Assembly (NCBI RefSeq): GCF_019039035.1
Contig: NZ_JAHNZT010000040.1
Span: forward strand, 1-64,000
From: Citreicoccus inhibens
Lineage (GTDB): Bacteria > Myxococcota > Myxococcia > Myxococcales > Myxococcaceae
DNA length: 64,000 nt
Reading direction: 5' to 3'
Shown here: piece by piece, positions 1 to 7,717 of the stretch
How the letters are laid out: each line of letters opens with the position of its first letter
Position numbering within the stretch: the first letter of the stretch is position 1
Translations under genes and position numbers: made by a program
The notes under the pieces: model-generated
The model's database searches: none
The model's input: the letters and a program-made list of their open reading frames with translations, nothing else
Told to the model about the DNA's origin: nothing

Positions 1-117
1 GCTCTTGGCCAGCACCTTCGTGATGGCCGCCGTCAGCGACGTCTTGCCGTGGTCCACGTGCCCAATCGTTCCGATGTTCACGTGGGGAAGGCTACGATCG
101 AACTTTTCCTTGGACAT
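1..117 (-). CDS. tuf: Elongation factor Tu, N-terminal part
   Basis: Only the first 39 codons lie in the window; the gene runs off the left edge. The translation begins [20 protein letters not shown] and carries the P-loop GHVDHGKT at residues 19-26, which binds GTP in the translation factor that delivers aminoacyl-tRNA to the ribosome. A strong ribosome binding site, GAGGAG, precedes the ATG by seven bases. It lies directly downstream of four tRNA genes read in the same direction, the classic tRNA-tufB arrangement, so it is probably cotranscribed with them from the promoter near 640-665. Confidence 0.97.
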   Translation of the reverse strand, partial: MSKEKFDRSLPHVNIGTIGHVDHGKTSLTAAITKVLAKS

Positions 118-136
118 GACACTCCTCGAAAAATGG

Positions 137-209
137 AGCCCTGAACCAGGATTGAACTGGTGACCTCATCCTTACCAAGGATGCGCTCTGCCAACTGAGC
201 TATCAGGGC
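137..209 (-). tRNA. tRNA-Thr (anticodon GGT)
   Basis: A 73-nt cloverleaf without an encoded CCA. The acceptor arms GCCCTGA and TCAGGGC pair perfectly, the D-arm has AGCTCAGTTGGCAGAGC, the anticodon loop reads CTTGGTAA with anticodon GGT, and the T-arm has GGTTCAA-type sequence. It is the last tRNA before tuf, 19 bp upstream of the tuf start codon. Confidence 0.97.
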
Positions 210-233
210 TTGGCGATTCACTACAACGATTGG

Positions 234-308
<75 letters not shown>

Positions 309-315
309 TGCCGAG

Positions 316-399
316 TGGAGGGAGATGGATTCGAACCATCGAAGGCGTAGAGCCGGCAGATTTACAGTCTGCTCCCTTTGGCCGCTTGGGTATCCCTCC
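316..399 (-). tRNA. tRNA-Tyr (anticodon GTA)
   Basis: An 84-nt class II tRNA with acceptor arms GGAGGGA/TCCCTCC, discriminator A, anticodon GTA in the loop CTGTAAAT, and the long variable arm typical of bacterial tyrosine tRNAs. It lies between tRNA-Thr(TGT) and tRNA-Gly(TCC), matching the Thr-Tyr-Gly-Thr order known upstream of tufB in other bacteria. Confidence 0.97.
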
Positions 400-482
400 A
401 GATATTCCCTTGTCCCTACATACATCATACTGCCGACTTCACCCACACAACTCGGGCCCTTGTCCGCGGCCCCGTCCTGCTT

Positions 483-555
483 GGCCGGCGGCGGGACTTG
501 AACCCGCGACCTACTGATTACAAATCAGTTGCTCTACCGACTGAGCTACACCGGC
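483..555 (-). tRNA. tRNA-Thr (anticodon TGT)
   Basis: A 73-nt cloverleaf with acceptor arms GCCGGTG/CGCCGGC (one G-U pair), anticodon stem-loop CTGATTTGTAATCAG giving TGT, and a GGGTTCAAGTCCC T-arm. It is the first gene of the tRNA-tuf cluster, about 80 bp downstream of the predicted promoter. Confidence 0.96.
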
Positions 556-636
556 ATTCGTCCAGCAACCGCCCCGCCGCCCTACCCTGTTCCGCAGGCT
601 CCGTCAACCACCCGGCACCGGCGTGCGAGGCGCGCC

Positions 637-665
637 CTTTTAGAAGTCCCCATCGCTCAAGTCAA
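637..665 (-). promoter_or_regulatory. Probable sigma-70 promoter of the tRNA-tuf operon
   Basis: On the minus strand TTGACT (660-665) is followed after 17 bases by TAAAAG (637-642). The spacing is ideal, the -35 is 5/6 and the -10 4/6 to consensus. It would start a transcript about 75 nt upstream of tRNA-Thr(TGT). A second TTGACG lies closer to the tRNA but has no credible -10. Confidence 0.55.
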
Positions 666-688
666 GGAGATTGATCCTTGGCGGGAGC

Positions 689-1492
689 TCAGGAGCGAGG
701 GCCGCTCCGCTGACGCGCGACCTCGTATAGCAGAATCGCGGCAGAAACCGACGCATTGAGTGAACCCACGCGTCCCGCCATGGGGATCCGCAGCCGGAAG
801 TCGCAGTGCTTGAGCACGCCTTCTCGCACGCCCGAGCCCTCCGCGCCCACGACGAGCGCCAGTGGGCCGTCCAGCCGAGCAGTCCAGAGGGAGTCCGTGC
901 CCCCCACGTCCGCGGCTGCGACCCAGAGTCCAGCGGTCTTCAGTTCCTCCAGCGCGCGGGAGACGTTGGTGACTCGCGCGACGGGGCAGTGTTCGACCGC
1001 GCCCGCTGAGGCCTTCGCCACCGTGCCCGTCACCTGTACCGCGCGGTCCTTGGCGATGACGACGCCATGCGCGCCCAAGGCATAGGCGGACCGGATGATG
1101 GCACCCAGGTTGTGTGGATCCTGAACGCCGTCCAGCACGACCACCAAGGGGGGCTGTCCCTTCTGCTTCGCCGCCTCCAGGACATCTTCCAGCTCCACGT
1201 AGCGGAAGCCGCGCATCTCGGCGAGGACGCCTTGGTGCACGCCTCCGTCCGCCATGGCGGACAGACGCTCCCGCGGGACTCGCTCCACCCGAATGCCCGC
1301 GTCGCGCGCCCGACTCAGGAGTTCGCCCGCCGCGCGGTCGCCCACCTGCCCCTCGACGATGTAGAGCCGGTCCACCTCGTCCGGACGCGCCCGCAGGGCC
1401 TCCAGCACGGGGTTGACGCCATACACGTGGCGCTGCGACTCGTTGCCGCCGCGCTCCCGCTCACCACGACCCTTGGACGGACGCTCGCGCAT
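689..1492 (-). CDS. rlmB: 23S rRNA (guanosine-2'-O)-methyltransferase RlmB-like (TrmH/SpoU family)
   Basis: A 267-residue SPOUT-class methyltransferase that uses S-adenosylmethionine to 2'-O-methylate a guanosine of 23S rRNA. The N-terminal substrate-binding domain begins HVYGVNPVLEAL at about residue 22. The knotted catalytic domain holds the three SPOUT motifs: DPHNLGAIIRSA (125-136), LVVGAEGSGV (213-222) and IPMAGRVGSLNASVS (236-250). Length and order match RlmB; a TrmH-type tRNA specificity is less likely because of the N-terminal domain. The start lies only 3 bp after the stop of the upstream exported-protein gene, so the two are surely cotranscribed. Confidence 0.9.
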   Translation of the reverse strand: MRERPSKGRGERERGGNESQRHVYGVNPVLEALRARPDEVDRLYIVEGQVGDRAAGELLSRARDAGIRVERVPRERLSAMADGGVHQGVLAEMRGFRYVELEDVLEAAKQKGQPPLVVVLDGVQDPHNLGAIIRSAYALGAHGVVIAKDRAVQVTGTVAKASAGAVEHCPVARVTNVSRALEELKTAGLWVAAADVGGTDSLWTARLDGPLALVVGAEGSGVREGVLKHCDFRLRIPMAGRVGSLNASVSAAILLYEVARQRSGPRS

Positions 1493-1495
1493 GCC

Positions 1496-1942
1496 CTACT
1501 GGACCTCGACCGGGACGGAAATGGTCTTCTGCTGCTTGGCGCAGAGCTTCTCCGTGCAGATGAAGAAGGTCAGCTTGGCATCCACCGAGCCCTTGCCCGC
1601 GGCGCCCGCCGTGAACGGCACTTCGAAGCGCGGATCCACGAACTGCGCGCCCGAGGGCTTCTTCGCCACCGAGTCCTCGCGGGTCAGCTTCTCCTTCGCG
1701 GGCGTCACCTGGTTCCCCTTCAGCTCGAGCTTCAAGGGGGCGTCCTCGGAGACGTGCGAGCCGCCCTTCGTCTTGATGGCCAGGACGAACGTGCCGCTCT
1801 GCCCCGCCTTCACCTGGGCCGTAGAGCCCGCGGTGCTGACCTCGTAGAAGCTGGTAGGGTCCACGTCCTGGGCGAGCGCGGGTGCGACGGCCAGCGCCAC
1901 CCAGAGGGCGGCCACGGGAGAGAGGCGTTGGATGCGCGGCAT
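1496..1942 (-). CDS. Small exported protein with a C-terminal Cys pair (DsbD-alpha-like pattern)
   Basis: A 148-residue protein with a clear signal peptide (PVAALWVALAVAPALA) and predicted cleavage near ALA-QDV. The start was set at MPRIQRL because AGGAG lies eight bases ahead of it; the longer reading frame adds an unconvincing N-terminus. The mature part is beta-rich and ends with FFICTEKLCAKQ, a C-x5-C pair. The same sort of pattern closes the periplasmic N-terminal domain of DsbD reductases, so a periplasmic thiol role is possible. That is inference; no transmembrane DsbD domain is attached. It sits between rimK and rlmB in one transcription unit. Confidence 0.75.
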   Translation of the reverse strand: MPRIQRLSPVAALWVALAVAPALAQDVDPTSFYEVSTAGSTAQVKAGQSGTFVLAIKTKGGSHVSEDAPLKLELKGNQVTPAKEKLTREDSVAKKPSGAQFVDPRFEVPFTAGAAGKGSVDAKLTFFICTEKLCAKQQKTISVPVEVQ

Positions 1943-2009
1943 GGTTCGTCTCCTGGTATGCGGGTGCTCCGTATCACGAGGCGTGGGACGGTAGGCGAGC
2001 CGATTCTCT

Positions 2010-2984
2010 TCAGCCACCACCCGACCCTGCCTTGGGAGGCCGTCCAGCCCCCTTGCGCCCTGGGAGCAGCACCGGCGACACCTCGGGCTCAGGCACGGAC
2101 ACGGGAGGGGCGCCGCCGATCAGCGCCTCGGTGCGCGCGATGATGGCGCCCGCCAGGTCCATGCCGGTGGCGGCCTCCATCTCTGGCAGTGAGGGCGAGC
2201 TGTTCACCTCGAACACCTTGGGCTCGCCCTGGACATCCAGCATGTCCACGGCGGCCACCTCCAGTCCGACCAGCCGAGCGGCCTTCTCCGCGATGGCTCG
2301 CTGACCGGGCGACAGCTCGAGCGCTTCGAGTCGCGCTCCCTTGTTCAGCGTATGGGACAGGCGCCCTGGCCGTGGACGCCGCCGCACCGCGGCGACCGCG
2401 CAGCCTCCGACCACGAGCACGCGGACATCCTGGCCCGTGCTCTTCACGTACTCCTGCATCACGAGGTTGTGCCCCAGGCCGAGCACCGCCTCCAAGGCTG
2501 CCTCCAGGGATTGGACGCTCTCGCAGACCATGACGCCGTGCTTCTCCTGGCCCTGGAGCAGCTTCACCAGCACGGGCACACCGCCCACGAGCCCCACCAT
2601 CTCCTTGAGGTGGGCGGCATCGCGGGCCATCACCGTGGCGGGGATGCTGATTCCATGCGCGGACAAGAGCTGCAGCGAGCGCATCTTGTTGCGCGACTGC
2701 GCGATGGCCTGCGCGTGGTTGACGAGTGGAACTCGCGCGAGACCGAACTGGTTCACCACCGCCAGTCCGTACGTGCTGATGGACAGGGCGATGCGCGGGA
2801 TGACGCCGTCCGTGGGGGCGAGCTTCTTCCGATCGTAGAAGAGCGTCGCGCTCCGGCCGTCCAACAGCATCTGGACTCGCAGCGGATTGAGGACGCGAAC
2901 CCGGTGTCCTCGTGCGCGCCCTGCCTCGACGAGCCGTCGAGTGGACGGGATGGAAGCTGCGCGCGAGAGGACAGTGATTTTCAT
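2010..2984 (-). CDS. rimK: RimK-family ATP-grasp ligase
   Basis: A 324-residue ATP-grasp enzyme. RimK of E. coli adds glutamates to the C-terminus of ribosomal protein S6; relatives glutamylate other proteins or cofactors. Visible features are the pre-ATP-grasp domain (1-95), the ATP-binding segment PVLVKLLQGQEKHGVMV, the QEYVKSTGQDVRVLVVG strand, and the metal/phosphate site VFEVNSSPSLP near residue 265. A basic, proline- and glycine-rich tail (LPGRKGAGRPPKAG) extends about 25 residues beyond the family's usual end. The substrate cannot be read from sequence. It is the first gene of a run with the exported Cys-pair protein and rlmB. Confidence 0.87.
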   Translation of the reverse strand: MKITVLSRAASIPSTRRLVEAGRARGHRVRVLNPLRVQMLLDGRSATLFYDRKKLAPTDGVIPRIALSISTYGLAVVNQFGLARVPLVNHAQAIAQSRNKMRSLQLLSAHGISIPATVMARDAAHLKEMVGLVGGVPVLVKLLQGQEKHGVMVCESVQSLEAALEAVLGLGHNLVMQEYVKSTGQDVRVLVVGGCAVAAVRRRPRPGRLSHTLNKGARLEALELSPGQRAIAEKAARLVGLEVAAVDMLDVQGEPKVFEVNSSPSLPEMEAATGMDLAGAIIARTEALIGGAPPVSVPEPEVSPVLLPGRKGAGRPPKAGSGGG

Positions 2985-3062
2985 GGGCGAGGCGGCGGAG
3001 CGGAGCGACGGTCCTATAGCCCTCGCTCCGCCTCGGGTAAAGCCACCCGCCCGACTCCCTGT

Positions 3063-4370
3063 CTAGTGCTTGCGGATCGCGCGCACTTCGACTGTCACGG
3101 GCGCTTCCGGACGCGAGGCCTTGAGTTGCTCGCAGGTGCCGCCCTTGAAGCTCACGCCGTCCGCGGTCAGCTCCCACGTGTCGGCGCCCGCGGGGACGCT
3201 CTTGTCGTTGACGTAGACGACGATGAGCTTGGGATCCTCGGGGATCTCGTAGCTCTTCATCTTGAAGAGGCAGGGGTCCTTGATCACGAGCTTGTTGCTG
3301 ATCGCCTCCAGTGCGGCCGCCAGTTCCTGCTGGTTGCCCGCCTGATAGAAGTGGCGCCGGCAGAAGCGCGTCGAGGGGTCACAGCTGTCGCCCGAGCCGC
3401 AGTCGGTCTGCTGCGTGGCCTCCGTGCAGGGCTGGAACCGGGCGAACTCGCCAGCGTCCGACACCGCGTTCAGCACCTCGGTCCCGACGCCGTTGTTCGT
3501 CTCGGCGCCGAAGCCGATGACGATGGTGCGGATCCCCTTGTCCTTGCGCAGCGCCCGAGCGGCCTGCACCGAGGCGTCCAGGTCCAGGCACCCCGCCTTG
3601 CGGTAGCTGCCCGAGCACTGGGACGCGTTGTCGAACGTGCACCGGCACTCGGCGCTGGGCCCTTCGATGGCGTTGTTGAAGTTGCAGTTGGGCAGACCGT
3701 CCGTCAACAGGATGACGAACTGATCGCGGTCATCCTTGTCGGGGGCGTTGAAGCTGGCGAGCCCGCTGACGAACGTCAGGCTGCCGCTCGTGGGCGTACC
3801 ACCCGCGGGCATCCCCACGCCGGCGTTCGGAATGGACTGGATGAGGGTGTTGATGGTGCTCGCGTGCGCGAGCAGCGAGTCATCATCCTCGCCGCTGGCC
3901 GGCAGGTCCTTGCGAACCGAGACCGCTGTCGCCGCGGCGCAGGACTCCGCCGCCGTCGCCGAGCCCGTGGAGTCGGGCGGAGGGACGGGATAGGTGGTCA
4001 GGCCGAAGCGCAGGAGCTTTCCACTGTTGGCCAGGAAGGGCCCCATGGCCGCCTGGAGATCAGACCACCGCGTCGGGCACTTGGAGGTGTCACACGGGGT
4101 GTCCTTGCCTCCGCAGGTCGCTCCCGACGGCAGCTTGCACAGCGCGGACGACGGATTCACCGGGTCGGTCATCGAGCCGGACGTGTCCACGAGGAGCATG
4201 ACGTTGGGCTTGCTGCGCTTGGCCTTGATCACATCCTCGACCGTCGTCTGCGCGATCGAGAGCGGATCCACGGGTTCGAAGTCGTACGTCTGGCAGCCAG
4301 CGAACAGCGTGCTTCCCATCACGACAATGCCGGCAAGCAGGGCGCTCAGGGGGGACTTGGTGGCGCGCAT
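3063..4370 (-). CDS. cglB: VWA-domain outer-membrane lipoprotein, CglB-like (adventurous gliding motility)
   Basis: A 435-residue lipoprotein with signal peptide and lipobox STLFAGC, followed by the segment QTYDFEPVDPLSIAQTT that I recognise from Myxococcus CglB. A von Willebrand A domain follows with the MIDAS motif MLLVDTSGSM at about residues 58-67, and many paired cysteines. CglB is a known outer-membrane lipoprotein of the adventurous gliding machinery, thought to act as an adhesin at focal adhesion sites and transferable between cells. Identification rests on my memory of the family and on the lineage; a generic VWA lipoprotein is the alternative. A poor AGGA lies upstream of the ATG. 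Confidence 0.75.
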   Translation of the reverse strand: MRATKSPLSALLAGIVVMGSTLFAGCQTYDFEPVDPLSIAQTTVEDVIKAKRSKPNVMLLVDTSGSMTDPVNPSSALCKLPSGATCGGKDTPCDTSKCPTRWSDLQAAMGPFLANSGKLLRFGLTTYPVPPPDSTGSATAAESCAAATAVSVRKDLPASGEDDDSLLAHASTINTLIQSIPNAGVGMPAGGTPTSGSLTFVSGLASFNAPDKDDRDQFVILLTDGLPNCNFNNAIEGPSAECRCTFDNASQCSGSYRKAGCLDLDASVQAARALRKDKGIRTIVIGFGAETNNGVGTEVLNAVSDAGEFARFQPCTEATQQTDCGSGDSCDPSTRFCRRHFYQAGNQQELAAALEAISNKLVIKDPCLFKMKSYEIPEDPKLIVVYVNDKSVPAGADTWELTADGVSFKGGTCEQLKASRPEAPVTVEVRAIRKH

Positions 4371-4613
4371 AAGCGTGCGTCTGTTCCTTCCGGCGGACTC
4401 GGCGCTCCGCGCGGTGTGGGGTTTCCAATGAGGGGACTGCGGAACTGCGTGTGGCCAGAGTAGCGCGCGACTCGGGGCGGGCGCTACAGCCTCAGAGGCC
4501 CACGCCCGAGGCGTTCAGTCAGGAGTGCCAAGTTGCAGCCGCAGCCGATGACCGCGGGCTTACACTGCACCCTGCCCCACACTGCCCCCGTGCTCGTGGG
4601 CTGAGACCCGGAC

Positions 4614-5006
4614 CTAGAGCGCGAGCACGCGCGCGCCCTCCGTCAGACGCCACATCGATGCGAGCCCCATGACCTCGTCCAGGGTGCCCTCCAGTTCCTG
4701 GGGCGTGAACCCGCAGATGCGTACGGTCGTGTCGCACGCGATGAGCCGAGCACCGAGCGCCCGCGCCTCCTCCAGCATTCGCGCGGGAGTGGGCACTCCC
4801 AGGCCCTCGGCGCGCGCGAGTTCCGTGCGCTCCCGCTCACTGTGCGCCAGCCCGAAGCTTCCGCGCACCAGCTGACGGAGGGCCTCGAACGCGAAGACGA
4901 CGTACACCTCGTCCCCCATCGCGGCGGCGGTGATTCCCATGGAGGCCGCCTGGAAAGCGGGTTCATAACTGGCGTGTTGAAGAAAGAAGAAGACGCGTCC
5001 GGCCAT
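4614..5006 (-). CDS. DsrE-family protein
   Basis: A 130-residue soluble protein starting MAGRVFFFLQHASYEPA. The small alpha/beta fold, the motif GDEVYVVFAFEALRQL after the first helix, and a single cysteine in LIACDTTVRICGF resemble the DsrE/DsrF and peroxiredoxin-like family linked to sulfur relay or simply uncharacterised. No partner genes (TusB/C or sulfurtransferases) are adjacent, so sulfur transfer is not supported by context. The gene is divergent from the HEAT-repeat gene, with 82 bp shared upstream sequence. Confidence 0.72.
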   Translation of the reverse strand: MAGRVFFFLQHASYEPAFQAASMGITAAAMGDEVYVVFAFEALRQLVRGSFGLAHSERERTELARAEGLGVPTPARMLEEARALGARLIACDTTVRICGFTPQELEGTLDEVMGLASMWRLTEGARVLAL

Positions 5007-5088
5007 GGCGCGGGCACAATACCGGGATCGAGTCCCGAGGGGCAGGCGACGTATAACCTGGGACATCGCTTCGACCGGGGAGTTCCGC

Positions 5089-5736
5089 ATGCCGACACCG
5101 CTGCTCCTCACGTCCCCAGGGCTTCGCTCGCGCACCTCGCTCGCGCGCAGGTGGCTCGTGGGGTCCGCGCTGGGTGTGCTGGCCGTGGGTGGGCTGGCCG
5201 CCGAAGCCGCGCTCGCGCCCGTCACGCATTCCCTCTCCGTCGACGCGGCCCCATCCACCGAGGGGGGGCTGCGAGACCGGGTCCTTGGACTGCTGGAGCA
5301 CAGCCCGCTTGAAGAGGGCGCCCGTGAGCAGTGGCGTGAACTCGGCACGGGTGCGGTCCCGATCCTCGCGGAGCTTGCGAAGAGCCACGATGTCCCCAGT
5401 GAGCGGCGGGCGCTCGCCGTGGCGTCCCTGGCTGTCGTAGCGCCTCCCCAGGGCGCGGACACCATCGGGGTTCTGCTGGCGGATCCGCATGCGCCCTCCG
5501 AGGTCCGCGCGAGCGCCGCGGCGGCCCTGGGACGAAGCCTGGGCCTGGAGGCGACGTCGCCGCTTCTCGCGCAGTTGCAGGACCGAGACGCGCGGGTGCG
5601 GACGGCCGTGGCGCAAGCACTCGGCCGGCTGGGTGGACAGGAGGTCCGGCAAGCCCTGGAGGACCAGGTCGCCCTGGAGGAGAGCGCCCAGGTCCGCGAG
5701 GCCCTGCAGCGCAGCCTCACGCTGACCGAGCCCTGA
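5089..5736 (+). CDS. Membrane-anchored HEAT-repeat protein
   Basis: A 215-residue protein. The start at MPTPLLLTSPG is supported by GGGGAG seven bases ahead. One hydrophobic segment (about 22-44, WLVGSALGVLAVGGLAA) is a signal peptide or anchor. Residues 105-210 form helical repeats of the HEAT/PBS-lyase type, visible in phrases such as EVRASAAAALGRSLG, RVRTAVAQALGRLGG and QVREALQRSL. Such repeats bind proteins or act as scaffolds; no enzymatic motif is seen. The specific role is unknown. Confidence 0.75.
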   Translation: MPTPLLLTSPGLRSRTSLARRWLVGSALGVLAVGGLAAEAALAPVTHSLSVDAAPSTEGGLRDRVLGLLEHSPLEEGAREQWRELGTGAVPILAELAKSHDVPSERRALAVASLAVVAPPQGADTIGVLLADPHAPSEVRASAAAALGRSLGLEATSPLLAQLQDRDARVRTAVAQALGRLGGQEVRQALEDQVALEESAQVREALQRSLTLTEP

Positions 5737-5795
5737 AGTCCTCGGACGACGGCAAGATACGCGCGGGGCTCGCGTCGGCCTGGGCCTTCCGTTAG

Positions 5796-6500
5796 ATGGG
5801 GGCCATGCGTCCCACCGTTCTCCTCTTCGACATCGACGGAACCCTGGTCACCACTGGCGGCGCTGGACGGCGCTCGATGGAGCTGGCCTTCGAGAAGCTC
5901 CACGGCCGCCGCGATGCCTGCGACTCCTTCAGTATGTCGGGAATGACCGACCGGGCCATCGTTCGCAAGGCGCTGAGCATCATCGGCGCCCCCGTGTCCG
6001 AGCAGGCCATCTCGGCGGTCGTCGATAGCTACGTCGCGCACCTTTCCGAGGAGGTCCACAAAGTGGATGACTCGGCGTTCCGCGTGCACCCCGGCATGCG
6101 GGAGGCCGTCCATGCGGCTCGCGCTCGCGCGGGTTTCGCAGTGGGACTGGGAACTGGCAACGTGCGCCCCGGAGCTCGAGTCAAACTGGAGCGCGTGCGC
6201 ATCCATGATCAGTTCTCCTTTGGTGGCTTCGGCTGCGACCACGAGGACCGCGTGGAGCTGATCCGAGCCGGGGCCATGGCGGGCGCCGCGCAGTTCGGTG
6301 TCCCCTTCGCCGAATGCCGCGTCGTCATCATCGGAGACACGCCCAAGGACGTGCATGCAGCCAAGGGCATCGGTGCCGAGTGCATCGGCGTGGGCACGGG
6401 CAACTTCTCCGCTGCGCAGCTCCGGGAAGCCGGCGCCGAGTGGGCGTTCGCGGACTTCTCCGAGCCCGCCGCGCTGAGTGCCCTGCTCGATGGACGCTGA
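5796..6500 (+). CDS. HAD-superfamily hydrolase, phosphoglycolate-phosphatase-like
   Basis: A 234-residue haloacid-dehalogenase phosphatase. Motif I is LLFDIDGTLV (nucleophile and acid-base Asp near residues 10-12), motif II GTGN, motif III a lysine after the cap, and motif IV VIIGDTPKDVHAA. The helical C1 cap lies between residues 20 and 95. The family cleaves small phosphate esters; substrate not predictable. An alternative ATG three codons downstream is equally possible, and neither has a strong ribosome binding site. Confidence 0.85.
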   Translation: MGAMRPTVLLFDIDGTLVTTGGAGRRSMELAFEKLHGRRDACDSFSMSGMTDRAIVRKALSIIGAPVSEQAISAVVDSYVAHLSEEVHKVDDSAFRVHPGMREAVHAARARAGFAVGLGTGNVRPGARVKLERVRIHDQFSFGGFGCDHEDRVELIRAGAMAGAAQFGVPFAECRVVIIGDTPKDVHAAKGIGAECIGVGTGNFSAAQLREAGAEWAFADFSEPAALSALLDGR

Positions 6501-6540
6501 AGGTGTGCTATCTCCCGCCGCCCCGCCCAGGAGCCCGCTG

Positions 6541-7677
6541 ATGTCTTCGACGCTCGAGTCCTATGAGCTGATCCGATTCGCCGAGGCCTTCGAGGCCCGG
6601 CTCGTGACCGCCGAAGAGATGCTCGCGGGCAGGTCGGGGCTCGACGAGGAGAAGCAGTGGCTGGCGACCGCCCTGGACCGGCTGCGGGTTGCTCGACAGC
6701 CCGCCCCGGCGATGCTCGCCCGCGTGAAGGACCTGCCCGAGTTGGAGGAGGCGCGCGAGGAGTACACGTTCGATCAGCAGGGGCGCTGGGTCGACACGCT
6801 CGAGAAGCTGCACGCGGGCATCACCTTCACCGCCAGCAGCCGAGCCCCTGTCATCGAGGCGCTCTTTCCGCACCTCAAGTTCCCACAGCTCCGTCGCGCG
6901 CCGCGTGAAGCCGTCACCGAGTTCGCCACGTCCTATGAGCGGAGGATGAAGAGCGCGTACGTCACGCGCATCTTCGCGCGCGAGGACTTCGCGCTGGTGC
7001 GCCCCGTGGTGGAGCAGGTCGTCGTCGCGCACGGCGCATGGCTCGCGAGCCTCACGCCCACGCCCATCGGCGAGGCGCAGGAGGCCGAGCTTCGCGAGGA
7101 CCTGGTCTCGCTCGGCAGGCGGCTGGAGCAGGTGCTGAGGCAGGGGCGGTTGCTCGCCGAGGCCGCGCTCGTGCCCGTGCCGGGGCTCTTCGAGGCCGCC
7201 GGCCTCACCCTCAAGCCTCGCAAGCGCGCGGGCCGGGGACTGGCGCTCACGTCCGACGAGGGCATGGCGGAGTTCCTCGAAGGCGAGCCGGAAGCGGACA
7301 CCGAGGGTTCGATCCTCTCGGAGGAGGGCGATGCACTCGCGACCGAGACGCCGCCCTCTTCGGATGAGACGGGTCCTTCCGAGCCCCCCACGGCGACGTC
7401 CGAAGCATTGGCCAGTGAGGAGCCCGAAGCGGCGGCTCTCGGTGCGCCCCCGCAGGAGTCCGCAGCCAGCGAGGTGATCCCCTCTCCAGATGCCAGCGAC
7501 GCCGTGGCTGCGAGCGCGGAGCCTGCCCCGCCAGCCCGACGAGGGCGGCCGAAGAAGGTCGCGGCCTCCGAGGAGATGCCCGCCCCCAGTCCCGAGCCCA
7601 CGAGCGAGGCGGAGGCCCCGCGTCGGGGCCGCCGCAAGAAGGCGGGCTCGACGACGCCCGAGACTGAAGCGCCCTGA
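6541..7677 (+). CDS. Uncharacterised protein with an acidic linker and two C-terminal AT-hook-like motifs
   Basis: A 378-residue protein; AGGAG lies six bases before the chosen ATG. Residues 1-235 are a helical domain I do not recognise (phrases AEAFEARLVTAEEMLAG, LEEAREEYTFDQQGRW). Residues 240-325 are acidic and low-complexity, rich in Glu, Ser, Ala and Pro. The end carries RRGRPKK (333-339) and RRGRRKK (361-367), which resemble AT-hooks that grip the minor groove of AT-rich DNA. An acidic region plus basic hooks is reminiscent of the myxobacterial CarD tail, but the N-terminal domain is different. It lies 41 bp ahead of hrpB. Confidence 0.7.
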   Translation: MSSTLESYELIRFAEAFEARLVTAEEMLAGRSGLDEEKQWLATALDRLRVARQPAPAMLARVKDLPELEEAREEYTFDQQGRWVDTLEKLHAGITFTASSRAPVIEALFPHLKFPQLRRAPREAVTEFATSYERRMKSAYVTRIFAREDFALVRPVVEQVVVAHGAWLASLTPTPIGEAQEAELREDLVSLGRRLEQVLRQGRLLAEAALVPVPGLFEAAGLTLKPRKRAGRGLALTSDEGMAEFLEGEPEADTEGSILSEEGDALATETPPSSDETGPSEPPTATSEALASEEPEAAALGAPPQESAASEVIPSPDASDAVAASAEPAPPARRGRPKKVAASEEMPAPSPEPTSEAEAPRRGRRKKAGSTTPETEAP

Positions 7678-7717
7678 GTTCCACCGTCCCCCACGTCGCG
7701 TAGCCCGAGGCCCTGTC

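Noticed and set aside
2352-4463. Plus-strand open frame opposite rimK and cglB
   Set aside because: Antisense shadow; both minus-strand genes have signal or active-site motifs and good codon use.
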